Assembly: GCF_000005505.3 (NCBI RefSeq)
Contig: NC_016132.3
Location: 868,001-932,000 of the forward strand
DNA from: Brachypodium distachyon
Taxonomy: Eukaryota; Streptophyta; Magnoliopsida; Poales; Poaceae
DNA: 64,000 nucleotides
Reading direction: 5' to 3'
Shown: one piece after another, positions 44,916-57,250 of the stretch
How the letters are laid out: each line of letters begins with the position of its first letter
Numbering within the stretch: the first letter of the stretch is position 1
Translations under genes and position numbers: made by a program
The notes under the pieces: model-generated
Seen by the model: the letters and a program-made list of their open reading frames with translations, nothing else
What the model was told of the DNA's origin: nothing
Databases searched by the model: none

Positions 44916-47265
44916 CTACCGCTGCCGGAGATACTCCATGGCCTTGTCTAACGTGGGCCGAAACCGCTCAACATCAAGCCTCACATCCTGCTTACCCAGA
45001 TAATACTCGGCCACCTTATCCCACCCACTCCGATGCACAGCTTCAGGATCCTTAATCACCAAATGCTCGGGGCCCAACATCTCCAGCAGGCTACTCTCCT
45101 GGGCCGAAACGCTGTACTCGAGGTACTCCAGGCCCATGTCCTTAACGGGCTCCCCGAAGTCCGTCCTGGCCAGCCCCTCCATCTTCCCGTACGGCACCAC
45201 CTGGATCACCACGCCGCCGGGCGGCAGGAACGCCGCGTTCGTCAGCCCCGCCCCGTGCACTCCCATGAGCACGTCGAAGGAGTTCACGGACTTGGCGAGG
45301 TCGGAGATCCGGACGTCGAAGCGCGGGTCGGAGATGGTGACGGCGAAGCCGGCGGATTCGGCGGCGGCGACGATCTCGGGTACGTTCAGGAGCTTCCGGT
45401 AGTGGGATCTGTGGATCAGCATCAGCCTTGGCTTCTGATTGTCGTCGTTGGATCCGGTGGCGCCGAGGCTGATTTTGGTTGGGGAATTGCGGGGCAGGGA
45501 GTATGTCTCGCGGAGGAAGGCGGTGAAATCGGGCATGGAGAGGGGATTGTTTTTCCCGGCGGCGATGTCGAACTCCTTGGTGAGGCGGAGGCCGACGGAG
45601 ACATGGCGGAAGCAGCGGGTCTGGTTGTCTTTGTCGAGGTCGACGGCGTCGTACTTGGAGAGGCGGCGGACCACGGCGCCGTACTTGGCGAGCCACCAGG
45701 GCTGGATGTTGCTGACGAGGAAGAGCACCTCGCCGCCGTACCGCCGGGACGCGACGAAGAGTGGCACCAGGGCGTCGCTGAAGTCGTGGAAGTAGTTCCC
45801 CGTGAGCCCGCCGAGCGCGAAGACGATGGCCGGGACCTCGTGGGTGACCGTGCACGCCGGCGCGGCCGAGGCCTCGTCCGCCGAGGCGAGCTGCGTCACG
45901 GTAACCTCGCGGATGTCGGTCATGGTGCGGCGGGAGTAGGGCCGGATCTTCCATTGCTGACGGCGCGATGTTGTTTCCTGGCGGCTGGAAGGGAGAAGGG
46001 TTACAGAGAGGGCGCTGCCGTTGATCCGGACGTCACCGGTGACTTCGCAGGTGTCGGAGAAAGGCCCGTCCCTGTTGCACACCACCTTGGCTTCCTCTGT
46101 TTTTGTTCAACATCAAAAACAGAGTTTTAGAACTTCAAACTTCCATTTACCATGGTCAATTTCATTGTCAGGAATCTATGGATTTTTTGGTTGTTGTTGA
46201 TCAAGGGTTGATAAAATCGAACTTTTTGCGGTGATTTTTGTTTCTATAATAGAGTCAATTAATTGATATGTTTCGCGCCAATGATTTTAGACTGAAAATT
46301 GTACTATTACAGTATTATTTTTGTTTTCACAAGGCTAAAAGAGGAAACACAGGAATGTGGTGCGTCCAAATACACTGGCCACAACTCACAAGACGTGTGC
46401 AAATCGAATCGAATCAAAACGTAATAACAATCCAGCCGAACTGGAACTAACATATGGAATCATCACAGCTTGTTTAATCAGGGGAACAAAATTCGGACAT
46501 ACCAGACAGTTGGACATCTCTGTCGTCTCTTTTCGTCCGGGGCTCCTCCGTTGCCGTCACCGTCGCGGCGGAGTCTTCGTCTTTCGTCCGCCATGTCTCC
46601 TCCTCTGCATTTAGAAAACACAACATCGCCCTTTTGGTCATCCCTCCTTTCACAACGCAGAGATCTTTCAGAAATGTAAGCTGTCTGAAGCATTTCACAA
46701 CTGTATGTTGTTTAATTACCCTGTCCCTGCTGCTTCTCATCCTGGTCTTGATTGCCAGAAGCTTCAGGTTTCATCTGCTCCTTCTTCTCCTCGCCTGTTT
46801 CGCCGGGAGCTTCGGTCGCCGCCGACTTCCGGTGCTCGGCGGCAGTAACCCGCGGCGCCATCTTCGCGACAGCTGCATGGTTAAGCTAGTAATTAATTGA
46901 TTTGAAGCGATCAACTCGATCGGTCGGCCATGGACACAGTAAAAAGCAGAAAAGAAAAGCAAAAGCATGTACTATCTCCATGGAACAACCAACCAATGGA
47001 ACAGTAAAGCGATGTAAGTAGAAGAAGGCCTGGTGTGCAAGGAAGGAATCAAAGTAAAGAAAGCAAGGGAGACGAGGATGTGATGATTGATTAGTTAGAT
47101 ACCGTTGGGGGAGGTGGTGGTGCTGATGGCGGCGAAGCGCTGCGGCTGGGAGAGGACGACGTAGGTGAGGAGCACGAGGAGGAAGCCGGCGACGAAGCTC
47201 AGGTTCAGGTACCTCTGCGCCCACCCCTTCATCGCCGCCTTCCCCGGCTTCGCCTCGCTCCCCAT
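44916..47265 (-). CDS. GT61-family glycosyltransferase, 498 aa, three exons
   Basis: Exons on the minus strand are 47,265-47,103, 46,872-46,720 and 46,096-44,916. Both introns are GT-AG and phase 1, as in the gene at 3,065, and the first exon ends with the same CCCAACG. The protein has a basic N-terminus, one membrane segment (about residues 23-41), a charged stem rich in Glu, Lys and Gln encoded by exon 2, and a GT61 (DUF563) domain with GNYFHDFSD near residue 206 and GVHGAGLTN near 384. It is expected in the Golgi as a type II enzyme. A role in xylan or another wall glycan is inferred from grass GT61 enzymes; specificity is unknown. Sequence divergence from the first gene (stem and many catalytic-domain positions) indicates an older duplication than that of the F-box genes. 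Confidence 0.93.
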
Positions 47266-47373
47266 CGCTCGATCTCCTTCTCTTCCTCTTCTCCCTCTCT
47301 GACTCTTATGATCACAGGAGTATATATGGGTTGAATTGAATCAGTCTTGGAGGATTGCAGCAGAGCTTTCTTT

Positions 47374-47399
47374 CTGCTGCTGCTGCTGCTGCTGCTGCT
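47374..47399. repeat. (CTG)8 microsatellite
   Basis: CTG is repeated eight times plus CT, about 110 bases upstream of the ATG at 47,265. On the transcribed strand it reads as CAG repeats, probably within the 5' untranslated region. Confidence 0.9.
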
Positions 47400-47851
47400 T
47401 CTTGTTCTTCTTCCTCCTGTTTCTGGTTTACAGAGAGAGGGACAGAAAAGGGAGAAGGAGGTGCTGTTGTTGCCGCGGGACGCTGGGCCTTTTTCGTCGT
47501 CCACAACAGCTACCGCTCGAGCTTTGGCGCCCTGCTCCTTTTTGTACCAATCTCTGGACAGGGGTTGCCTCTCTTTTTTTCACTTCACACGCCACGAATT
47601 CCAAATCACCGGTTGACCGGTGACGAGGTCTGTTCGGCAAATGAGCAGGGCACGTCGGTCGTTGAACATGTCTCGAGTTGACGAACTTTTTACCTTGCTT
47701 CCATGCGCGTACGCAGACGTTGTCTTTCTAAGGGACGATGTTTCATTGATGGGGTTTGATAAAATTGAAATGAAACTTTAGCAAAATTTAAACAATGGTT
47801 TGGTTTTGCCGAGATTCTAAAACTAAAGCCAAATTGGAACCGAAAAAAATA

Positions 47852-47937
47852 TACTCCCTCCATGCCAATATAAGTGGCGTGGATTTGTATAAGAATTTAT
47901 GCAAATCCAAATCACTTATTTTGAGACATAAGGAGTA
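47852..47937. mobile_element. Stowaway-like MITE
   Basis: The 86-bp element runs from TACTCCCTCCATGCCAATAT to TTTTGAGACATAAGGAGTA and is bounded by TA. The interior has an inverted phrase (GTGGCGTGGATTTG / CAAATCCAAATCAC), so it can fold on itself. Confidence 0.7.
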
Positions 47938-49554
47938 CAAAGTTTTTGTGTTAATATTTTGTTTCTTCGCTCAAATTTCACTTTAGAATCACTGAATTTC
48001 AGCGATACAGCAGAGTGCCATAAATTCTTCTGTTAGGCCGGCGTGACACTGACAACAGCTTCCGTAGATGATTAATTAAAGTCACAACTGCTGCCAATTT
48101 TGTTCGGCCGGCGTCTGTCCTGCCTGAATCGAGACGCGGGTCGATTCAGACATCCGTGGAGTTGGTGTTCAGAGTTCAGACAATAATATTCAACACTTCC
48201 TCGATGCGACGGTGGGATCACCCAAGATTGCAACTAGTAGCAGCAGTGCGTCAGTCTGGAGATCGACGGAGCATGTTGTTCTTCTGAACCTGGTAAAAAT
48301 CAGCGAAAATTATGAGATTTTTCTTGTCTATAGTACTACTAATTAACTCATATTGACGATTAGTTAGCCGAGTTCTTGTAAGGCTGTCCCAACTTACTCC
48401 CAACTGCTGCTGCTGCTAGTACTAAATTGAACACGTGGTGCGACCTGGCGCCGTTGAGTATGCTTTTGAGCTTCGCAACTGAACTGCTACAGCTCAGCTC
48501 TGCTCATGGTTTAATTCATTCATCCTAGGTTGGTACTAACTGGCTACTACTACTGCTAGATGAACAGAGATCATCATGAAAGCCAACCGATGATCTCTGA
48601 TTAGTTGTACCTTTCCATCTAACGAATCAAATTAACTCCTCCAGACGTGAACGCCTCTATGGCTCATCGCCTCGCCTCGCATGTTCCGCCCATAATGATC
48701 CAATCTGCACACGTCTTCGACATGCATTGTGGGTGGGTGGCAACTATCCTGACCGTGACTGCACTGCATATATGCACAAGTTCAGAAATCATCCGTCTTC
48801 CTTTTTCTTTCTTTTCTTGTGTTATAAAATCAATTATACGTGTATATTGATGACGGTAGTGCAATGATATAAATTTCAGTTTAGACCTGAACATAAAGTT
48901 GACCGGTTAAGCCGGGGAAATCCTAACCAAGTATATTTGCGTGGTTTTAGCACTGTCACAAAGTGCATATCTGCAGGAAAGAAAGAAACCTGTGGTATTC
49001 CTACCCAATCACGGGCAGCACATACGTAGCAGTTGCAAGTACACATAACACATGCATCTCATGATTATGAGCTTCCAAAATCTGTCGTAATCTCGCCAGA
49101 TTAATGTTACCTGCTCCAGTACGTACTAGTCCTGAATTAATTAACTCTTTGCAATCACATATTAGGAAAGGTGCTGCGCTTTGATCTTACGTATAGGGCA
49201 GCTATATAGCTCCATCGATTCGCTGGCACATCCTTAAGCTTAATTAGTCAAGTCCCTTCCGTCTTATATTAATTTGGATTTGGATGGAATCTTGAGCCGT
49301 GACACGTATACGTACATTCTGATCAGTGTGTGGTCAGCACGACTTACAATTTCATGATATATATTCGAGTATTTATTTTCACGCCGACTATTATTCGAGT
49401 ATTTCTCGATCACACCGACAGATTGCCAGGCTGACTCTTAACACATTGTGGTTCAGACAGACCCATGGAATCAACCGACAAGCTAATGCATGCGGAGTTA
49501 CAGTAAGCCACAAGTGTCAAACTCCAGTAACGTAATCCTAAAGTTAGGAGCCAG

Positions 49555-49640
49555 TACTCCCTCCGTTCCATAAAAATTGGCATGGATTGGAACTAGAGTT
49601 AGCTCAAAACCGTACCAATCTTTATGAAACGGAGGGAGTA
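49555..49640. mobile_element. Stowaway-like MITE
   Basis: The 86-bp element begins TACTCCCTCCGTTCCATAAA and ends TTTATGAAACGGAGGGAGTA, with TA at each edge. Its termini are near-perfect inverted repeats and it has no coding potential. Confidence 0.85.
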
Positions 49641-51712
49641 ATAATTAATAAGTCATAAGATAAACCTTGAAACAACAATGTAAATAGGTTATGCACGGGT
49701 AAATTGTGGCACGAATTTTAAACAGGATAAACACCGTCACACATTTACAAAGGGGAGACGGAAAATCCTCTACTTCGTATTATAATTCGCTCTTAAATTA
49801 ATTAACATCACTGGTTAGTTTCTTAGGGATGATGCAACTTGTAAATATTCTCTCTTTTTCTGAACACGTAGATGTAGATACACAACACGATGCTTGGACG
49901 AGCATAGGCATACGTAGCTTATGTTCGCAAGAGCCACGCACGAGAGAGCGTGACAATGAAATTAATTAAGCAGAAGTCGGGCGCCGGTTCATAATCAGGG
50001 TGAACATACAGAGAGCTCAGTATAGCTTTGCTCGCTCCATGTCAGATTTTTAGATGCATGGACCACATACTGTACACTACATACGTAGGTATCCCACACG
50101 TGGAACGAAATGAATTAGTAATGCCGTATAATGGAGTTATTATTAGTAGTAGGACGGATGATGCACATATATGTAATATGTATGTCATGAACTCATGATC
50201 GTGATCGATTGCAACGGCACAGCGACCCCATCCCAAGGCAGTTCGAGTAACTAACCTGCTACTGCTTCGTGGAATGTACGTACAAGAAGAAGAATATATT
50301 CGTGCCGTTGTTCTGCGTGGCAAGAAGATGCTTCTGCTTAATTTTGCCGCCCGACCTTCCGGCTAGATTGATATGCAGGAATGTAGCTTGTCGTCCTCTG
50401 CGTTAACTAGCTAAGTCAACTCAGGATATATGTTTTACGTTTTCAGCCTCGACGTCACGGCCAAAAAAAGTATACTTTTGGAACAAGGACCTCCGATTTT
50501 CATCAAAGAAACGGCCGCAGTAGCACACTGTACATATATATATATATACACACCATGGGTGGCCACGATGGTTCAATACAACCCGTATACATATACACTA
50601 GTGTATCTTAAACCTAGTAAAAAATAAAAAAACAACCCGAGCAAATAGCCCATCTCACCGAGCAGTTCTCGTTTTCTTTCTGTTATGTAGTATACACATC
50701 ACCGCATCGGGTCCGGCCTTGTAGCAACATAGCGATCGATCACAAGCAGTTAGCATCTTATCGTATTTCTTGCCGAGACGAGAAGCTAACATCTCATCGT
50801 ATTTCTCGCCATTGATCGTTGCCGACTGCCAGCGGACGGCAAACATACACTGTGTCACCGCGACATTTTTCTCGGCCTTTCGTTGAATTGAATTAAGGTT
50901 TGCTCATTGATCGAATTGAAATTATCGTAAAATTGTTTCGATGCCGGGTTTTTTCTTTTTCCAAATTCAATACTACTAGTATGTTTGGGGTGAAAATTTG
51001 TCGGTGTAATTTATATTGAGATAAAAGTTTATACATTGAACTACCCTGTCTCAAATAACTAGATCCGCCACTGTGTGTGTATCTCTGTCGGTATAATTTT
51101 GTGCGAGTCCGCACAAAATGAAGCCACGTACTATCTCTGTCTTAGCTTGGTGCCTAACCTACATTAACTCTTTACCACATCTGAAATATGTAGCAGTAAA
51201 CATGTGTGCAGGCCTCAGATGGTTACAGCTAAGTTAGAAAAAGTTTTATCGACCTTTTGCTTGGTTTAAATGGCCTCCGAGAAAATCCAACGTCATGAAA
51301 CATTAGAAAAGAACAACAAGTTTATTTGTGTTCTAACAATCAGCTCGGGATAAACTCACTAAACCGATTTTTACCTGAGATTGATTTCCAGAAGTCATGT
51401 TGCACAGATTCAATAGGCAGAAGTGAAGCTTAATTGATTGGTCGAAAGAGCATCCAGGTAACTCATCTGAGAGGTTGCTACACGTTTTATCTCACAAAAA
51501 TCTTTGGTCAAATTTGAGTCACGGAGAGAGGAAACGAGAAAAAATTTATTTGAGATGTTGGAAAAGGAGTACTAGTACAACCAAGAACCAGGGCTCGTAT
51601 ACTGCCACTCTTTCAAGCAGCTTGATCCATATAAATTGTCAAAATATTACAATTGTCGAAACATTACATCTATCTAGATGCTTTCTAAGGAGTTAAATGC
51701 ACTGCAGGTTCT

Positions 51713-52580
51713 AAAGGTATCAGCGTGGTGTCATTTAGGTCCTAATAGTATGAAAATGCAGTTTTGGGTCCTAAAAGTACTTTAAGTGTGTCATCGGCGG
51801 TCCTAAACACGTCGGAGCAGGTCTGACCCGCCCACTTGTCCCATTGACCAGCGTTGACCGGTCACGTAGGATTAAGAAAGGATATTAAAATTTGCAATTT
51901 GCCACCAGAAATCCCCTGACCGCAAATCGCGGCCCATCTCTCCTCCTTCTTGGCTGCTTCGTCTCGTTGGGGCACCTCCTGCCCTCCTGGGCTGCCTAGC
52001 CGTCTCCCCCTACACGGCCATGTCGTTGAACACCTGGTGGAGCTCGAGCAGGGTGCGCTCCAGATCGGCCCCGGCACCGTGCCGCTCTTGGATCTCGGCC
52101 ACCCCACCCATGACCTCCCCGCGCCTTTGTTGCTCCGCGATGGCGCGCTGCAGGAACCGCTCCCTTTCCTCGGTCTCAGCTAGCATGTCCAGTGTCATTG
52201 AGAAGGACACCATGAAGTCGCTGATGTGGGCGCGGAGCGTTGAGAAGGACTCCATGAAGTCGCGACACTTCTTGTGGAGCCCGGCGACGACGGAGGTGCG
52301 GGTGCGGTCGGTGGAGGTGCCTAGCCCGCAACCGGGGACGAAGTGGTTGGCAGCGTTGGCCCCCGCCGTCGGGCGCGGCGGCCGGACTCAAGGAGAGATG
52401 GGCAACAATTTGGGGTCGAGGGATTTTGGGGGGCAAATTGCAAATTTGTGTATCCTTTTTAATCCTACGACATACTTAAAAGTAATTTTAGGATAAAAAA
52501 ACTGCATTTCCATACTATTAGGACCTAGATGACATCACGCCAATACTTTTAGGACCTAGATGACATCACGCCAATACTTT
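51713..52580. mobile_element. long-TIR element (Pack-MULE-like) carrying a syntaxin fragment
   Basis: The two ends are imperfect inverted copies over roughly 230 bases. The left reads AGCGTGGTGTCATTTAGGTC.. and later AATTTGCAATTTGCCACC. The right is the reverse complement, with TGACATCACGCC and GGGGGGCAAATTGCAAATTT. The outer right end is itself duplicated in tandem (about 31 bp, 52,518-52,580). The GC-rich interior holds a host gene fragment. Long inverted repeats plus captured coding DNA are typical of Mutator-like Pack-MULEs, but I could not identify a clear 9-bp target duplication, so the superfamily remains open. Confidence 0.6.
52010..52345 (-). pseudogene. captured SYP12-type syntaxin (Qa-SNARE) fragment
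   Basis: The minus strand encodes a piece of a plant plasma-membrane syntaxin. Family-typical phrases appear in order: STDRTRTSVVAGL near 52,320, RAIAEQQRRGEVM, AEIQERH, and LLELHQVFNDMAV before a stop at 52,010. In intact SYP1-group proteins this covers the linker after the Habc helices and the start of the SNARE motif. The remaining SNARE helix and the membrane anchor are absent. Part of the usual segment between about residues 35 and 60 of the fragment is altered. The ATG at 52,255 gives 81 codons. Lying between long inverted repeats, it is best read as a transposon-captured fragment; whether it is expressed is unknown. Confidence 0.7.
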
Positions 52581-52954
52581 CTAAGATACTTCCATATTTG
52601 AACAAATTTGAAAAGATTTATCTGAGCATGACTCAGTTAACTGAATTTTATCTCAGGTTGATCTCCAAACCTCACGTTATACAGATTCAACGGGTAGAAG
52701 TGAACTTCATTTGCATTTGGTCTTACAACATCCAGCTAACTGATCTGAGAGACTCCTTCAAGTTTAATCTCACAAAAGTCACAAAACAACCGAACATGGA
52801 GGGCTAACATCTAAACTGGGGATGGAAAATCATCAGCAGGAAAGTAGCAGAGGTGTCCAAGGTATCCTATTATACACTCAAAATAGTAAGCTAAATTCTC
52901 AAAAAAGCAGGTGCCACAAACAGCTGACATAAGGCGTCAAAACAAGACTGAAAT

Positions 52955-55784
52955 CTACGTCTCCCTCCGGGACCTCCTGCGTGGGGCGGCAGTTCCATCC
53001 TTCTCGTCCTCTTTCTCCTCCTCCTTATCGGCGCCGCTGCTTCCAGCTGCGTCTGTCGTAGCAGGCTGAGGCTTCTTGGAGACAGCAGCAGGCTTCACAG
53101 GGACCTGCCAGTCGACAATACAAGCAATAAATCGTTTGGTCCAGGTTTCGAGTGAGGACAGTAGAACATATGTTGAAATAACGGGACTAACCGCTGCTGG
53201 CTTCTTGCCGCCGAACAGGATCTTGAAAAGCACGGTCACAAAGACGACAACAATCGACACCAAAACTCCAATTGTGATGTTGGGCTGCTTCTCACCCTTC
53301 TCAATTACATCCTGCGAAAGAGGCAGGTTTCAATGTCTGGACTTAAGACTTAAATTGTTCATTGCTTGAACAAGGATCAAGAGGTTAATAGAACTTACAA
53401 TGATCTTCGACTTGTAAGGTTCCAAGAATGGAATGTCAGCAATTTTGTAAAGAACATCAAAAACCTTCTTCTGCAGCGTCACCGTGGCAAATCAGTTAGT
53501 GAACATGAACCAATGCTCCACATAAGAAATTAACAAACGATGACTGTAAAGGTTGGAAGAATGTTTCACCTGTAAATCAGAAAGAGTACTAGGACCTGCA
53601 GCAGCCTCCTCCTCAGCCTTCTCCTTTTCTTTCTCAAGGTCATATTTGGGCTTCCATGTCTTCTCTAGGATAGAGTTGGCAACCTTCTCATCATCAGCAA
53701 TCAAAATGTTGTCAAAAAGAATGCCATCTTGCATTGTCCAGATCTCAATCCCAATAGCTCCAATTGGATCAAACTCAGGCTTGTCTAGTTCAAAATAGTC
53801 AGGGTTGGGGATCTCTTGGGGCTTCCACACTCCTTTGTAGTTGGGGTTGTCAATCAGAGGTGCATGCCACTTGCCCTTGTAAGCAGGATTCTGTTTCATA
53901 GGCTTTGTCCACTCGCCACATCCAGGTGCCTCTTCGCACTTGGGGTTGTCAATCTTTGGTGCCTCCCATTCACCATCTTCCTCATCATCCCAATCTTCAG
54001 GCTTGGCAGCTTCAGGGTCATCAATTTCTTCAGGCTCATCGTCCAACCATCCTTCCGGCTTGGTGGCCTCCTCATCAACGATTTCCATTGGGGCATCCTC
54101 ATCCCAGTCCTCGGGCTTCACAGCATCTGGATCAGGGATTTTAGCTCTCTCGTCCCAGTCCTCTGGCTTCTTGTCATCAGGGTCAGGAATGGTCTTGGGT
54201 GGGATAAGGGCAGGCTCAAAATCATCAGCAGACAGGAAGTTTGCCTTCTTTTTCTCCTCCCCGTCAATCAAAATTCTCACCTCATTATCCGGCTTCAAGA
54301 TAGCCGTGTAGACATGGGAGAGCTTGTCATATGGTACAGATGGTGGGAACTTGAGATGATGTTCAACATACTTGCCAGTCTTGGGATTCTTGTGCTTCAG
54401 AATGAAGTGCACCTTGTTGGTTGAACCACATTTGTCAGGACCAAACATAATTGAGTAAGGAGTCTCATTATCAAACTCCTTGGCATCCCACGTGGAATCC
54501 TGAAGGCGAATGTACTTAAGATAGGAACCTCCACACTCAAGGCCATTCTGAAGCCTCACTTCAAACTGCAGGACAACTGTCTCATCCTTCAAAGTGACTG
54601 GGAAATCCAGCTCCTTAATTATGGCATATTTCTTGGCCTTCTCACTAACAAGGAGACCGTAGTCCTCATGTCCATCACTCTTGGCATGCTTCCATACACC
54701 TGCATACCAGATGCATCATCATTAAGACAAGTGCGCTATAGAGATGCAATGGAAAGAACAGTTAATATCCACGGCAAACAGAACTGTTGAGATGAACAAC
54801 AGACAAGTGAAATCCAACTCTAACTGAGCTTTTATCATTCAGATGGATCATGGCTGAGCGGCCATCAGCGCTTAATCGTACATACCACAATTTTCTTTAG
54901 TAATAGCAAATCAATGCACAATCATAGGTATATAAGAGGATTGTATAAAATGTCAATCCATACAGCGGGCAAATGTTGCTTTCTATAATTGAAATAAGCA
55001 CAGCAGCAATCTGCACTACAAATACCGCATCAAACACCAGACAAAATTACTGATAGTCACTTCAATGATCTTAACCTCAAAAAAACACAGTCTCTTCTCT
55101 GGCTGACGCTCTGAATTAATAAGACGAACCTGGTAACGCCCCTGTAATATGCATAGCAGATCTGCAATCTATTATCCTAACTGTAAGACGCCGGTGATCA
55201 TTGTTCCTACTGTTTACAGATCAATGACTACTATTGGTGATGACTTGACAAGACTACGGGATGAATGAGCAGAGGCAGTGTTGCTGCTCCGTTTTGCGGT
55301 GTGCAATGTTACCATACATGATTCATGGGACATCTATTCAGCGAATAATACGAATTTGCAGAGCTGCGTGGCGAAGCCCCTAGCCGCACTATGATTCGCA
55401 GGAAGGCGCATCAACTAGAAGCTCGCAAAGCTAGAAACGGATCGGCAACAAAGGCCATAACACCCACTAGAGATAGTCAGCCACAGATCTCGCAGTAAAC
55501 ATTGAACCAGGCAAAACTAGCGGACTAGGGTTGAGAGTGAGAGAGGTACCCTTGTACTCGTCCTTGCCGGAGACGACCCATCTCCCCTCGAAGCTCTCGT
55601 CGAACGGCTCGTAGAGCAACTGCACCACACAAAACCACCATAAATCTCACCTAAACAAAAAACCCGAAGAAAAAACCGCGAGATATCGCGCAGGAACGCG
55701 GAGATTTACCGGCTCAGAGGCGCGGATCTGGACGAGCACCGCCGAGACAACCAGTAGCAGCAGCGCGCGCCATGCCGTCGTCAT
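52955..55784 (-). CDS. CNX: calnexin, 538 aa, six exons (copy 1)
   Basis: Exons (minus strand): 55,784-55,710; 55,619-55,550; 54,699-53,570; 53,470-53,399; 53,311-53,192; 53,104-52,955. All introns are GT-AG and the frame is continuous. Calnexin is an ER membrane lectin chaperone that binds monoglucosylated N-glycans on folding glycoproteins. The protein has a signal peptide (about residues 1-22), a lumenal lectin domain, a proline-rich P-domain (about 219-350) with IPDPD..KPEDWDE-type repeats followed by the GxWxxPxIxNPxYxG-type repeats, one transmembrane helix (about 461-483) and an acidic, lysine-rich cytosolic tail ending RRRSRRET. The length is typical of plant calnexins (about 530). An ERSE lies at 55,999-56,017. 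A tandem paralogue follows at 57,664. Confidence 0.96.
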
Positions 55785-57040
55785 CCTGGATCTCCCCGCT
55801 CGATCCGGTGGTTCCCCAGAGAAGAAGACCAGCAGCGTCCGTGCTTTGGGGGCTATCGGGGCAGCACTAGTAGTAGCGCAAGGAGTCGGCCAAGCGGACT
55901 GGATGGACGGCTGCGATGCTCCGAGAGGGGTCACAGTGGACGGTGGATATGGGCAGAGGAAATCCCGGCCAATGAAATGGTGCGGGACGTGGTGGCAGCC
56001 AATGGGCGGATGCCACGTGGGCGTCGTGACGCCTAGGCGCGCTGGCGTGCCACGTCGGATGCGTGGCCTGGAATTATTTCGATTATCGACGTGGGGTGCC
56101 TCTTGTCAGTGGGATTAGAGCACTGACACGTCCGGGTATTCTATCATTTCTCTTTATTTTCTTTTAAGTTGCCTATTTTTTTAAACAGAAAATGCAACCA
56201 TCCAAGTTTGTGTATCCATAAAAATCTAAATATGTGATGTTCTAAGGCCTGCAACTTTGATGATACTGCGGTATTGCAATTTGATTTCAGGATTATACGC
56301 TGAGATATTTGGAGGTAAGAGATGTTTATTAAAGATCTAAAATAATGTGACTTCAAGTAAAACATCGTAATTTTATGAAGATAGAACCATTTTTCAATTC
56401 TAAGTTAAAATTGTCTAGTATCAGTACATTAGCTATCTTTTACTACTATCTCTATCTCTAACCCATAATATTTGTCGTTGATTTAACTTTGTACTAAATC
56501 TGCAACAAGTAATATGAATCGTAGGGAGTACGTATTGTAGGTGATACTGCTGACCGTGTTAGAAATAAAAAAATACCGAGTACTAGTTGTTGATTGAATT
56601 CAAACGCTTAGAAGTGTGGATAAGATCTAATTTGATATAAATTCCTTTTTTTTGCTAGTTGGCAGAGAGCGGCGCGCTTGGTATGAAGCTGTCGATTCTG
56701 ACCAAGCCAACTTAATATCTCGGACATTCACCCTAGCTTTCATTAAAAATTAACTTCCTTAAAATGCTAGTCAAAATCCATAGTTCTGAGGAAGGTGAGC
56801 CTTAAGTTTTTTTCTTTGGAAACTTCCAAAGTTCGAGACAACAAAGTGAATAAGAGTGAAGTTTCAAAATTGTGAATGAGATTTCAACAATATTGACAAA
56901 GTTTCAATATTTTCAAGGACAAACTTACTTTATTTTTTTAAAATCTTTCAAAATTCTAGGATGAACTTTCAATTTGTTTTGGATAGACTTTCAAATTTCT
57001 GGATGAAAGCTCCAATTTGTTTGGACAAACTTTCAAGAGC
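55785..57040. other. promoter of calnexin copy 1 and AT-rich spacer
   Basis: The first 330 bases are GC-rich promoter sequence with CCAAT and CCACG motifs. From 56,115 onward the sequence is AT-rich without genes until the LINE relic at 57,041. A run of short phrases with AACTTTCAA spacing occurs near 56,880-57,030. Confidence 0.6.
55999..56017 (+). promoter_or_regulatory. ER-stress response element (ERSE) of calnexin copy 1
   Basis: CCAATGGGCGGATGCCACG is an exact CCAAT-N9-CCACG match, 215 bases upstream of the ATG at 55,784. It is followed by TGG, giving a CCACGTGG G-box overlap. ERSE is bound by NF-Y together with bZIP28/bZIP60-type factors in plants. A second CCAAT (55,969) and an inverted CCACG (CGTGG, 55,988) lie just beside it. 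Confidence 0.8.
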
Positions 57041-57250
57041 CCATGAGAAAACTCGCCAAAAGCCTACTTCATTGGGATGACATCATGACAACCATCTTTC
57101 TCAAGCCGCCTCAAGCTTGGCCAGCTTATGTTATGACTTTTACCAATTGGGTTATGAGAAGATTTCTATCTAATTTCTGGTGGGGAGCTGAGAATGGTCG
57201 TCGGAAAACAGCATGGGGAAACACGAAACTACAGCTAGCAAAGGTAAACT
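57041..57250 (+). mobile_element. LINE reverse-transcriptase relic
   Basis: The plus strand encodes a segment near the C-terminal part of plant LINE ORF2: phrases AWPAYVMTF and FLSNFWWGAENGRRKTAW match the usual ..P.Y.MS.F...NFWWG...G.RK..W pattern. It is short and has no flanking ORF or tail, so it is a decayed fragment. Confidence 0.65.

Larger units (their letters stand above)
47266..51712. other. promoter side of GT61 gene 2 and gene-poor intergenic stretch
   Basis: The first few hundred bases are CT-rich and probably hold the 5' untranslated region and promoter of the minus-strand GT61 gene, including a CTG repeat at 47,374. Two Stowaway-type elements lie at 47,852 and 49,555. The rest is AT-rich with small frames of no recognisable domain. 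Confidence 0.55.

Noticed and set aside
45033..46130. 365-codon plus-strand frame opposite the second GT61 gene
   Set aside because: It is the antisense of the GT61 catalytic exon, with strongly biased Gly/Val/Glu/His composition and no domain.
47336..47681. Small Cys/Leu-rich proteins on the plus strand upstream of the second GT61 gene
   Set aside because: They translate the CTG repeat and CT-rich leader of the minus-strand gene in three frames.
53816..54424. 202-codon plus-strand frames in the calnexin genes (also at 58,516)
   Set aside because: They are antisense of the repetitive calnexin P-domain; similarity between the two reflects the paralogous sense strands.
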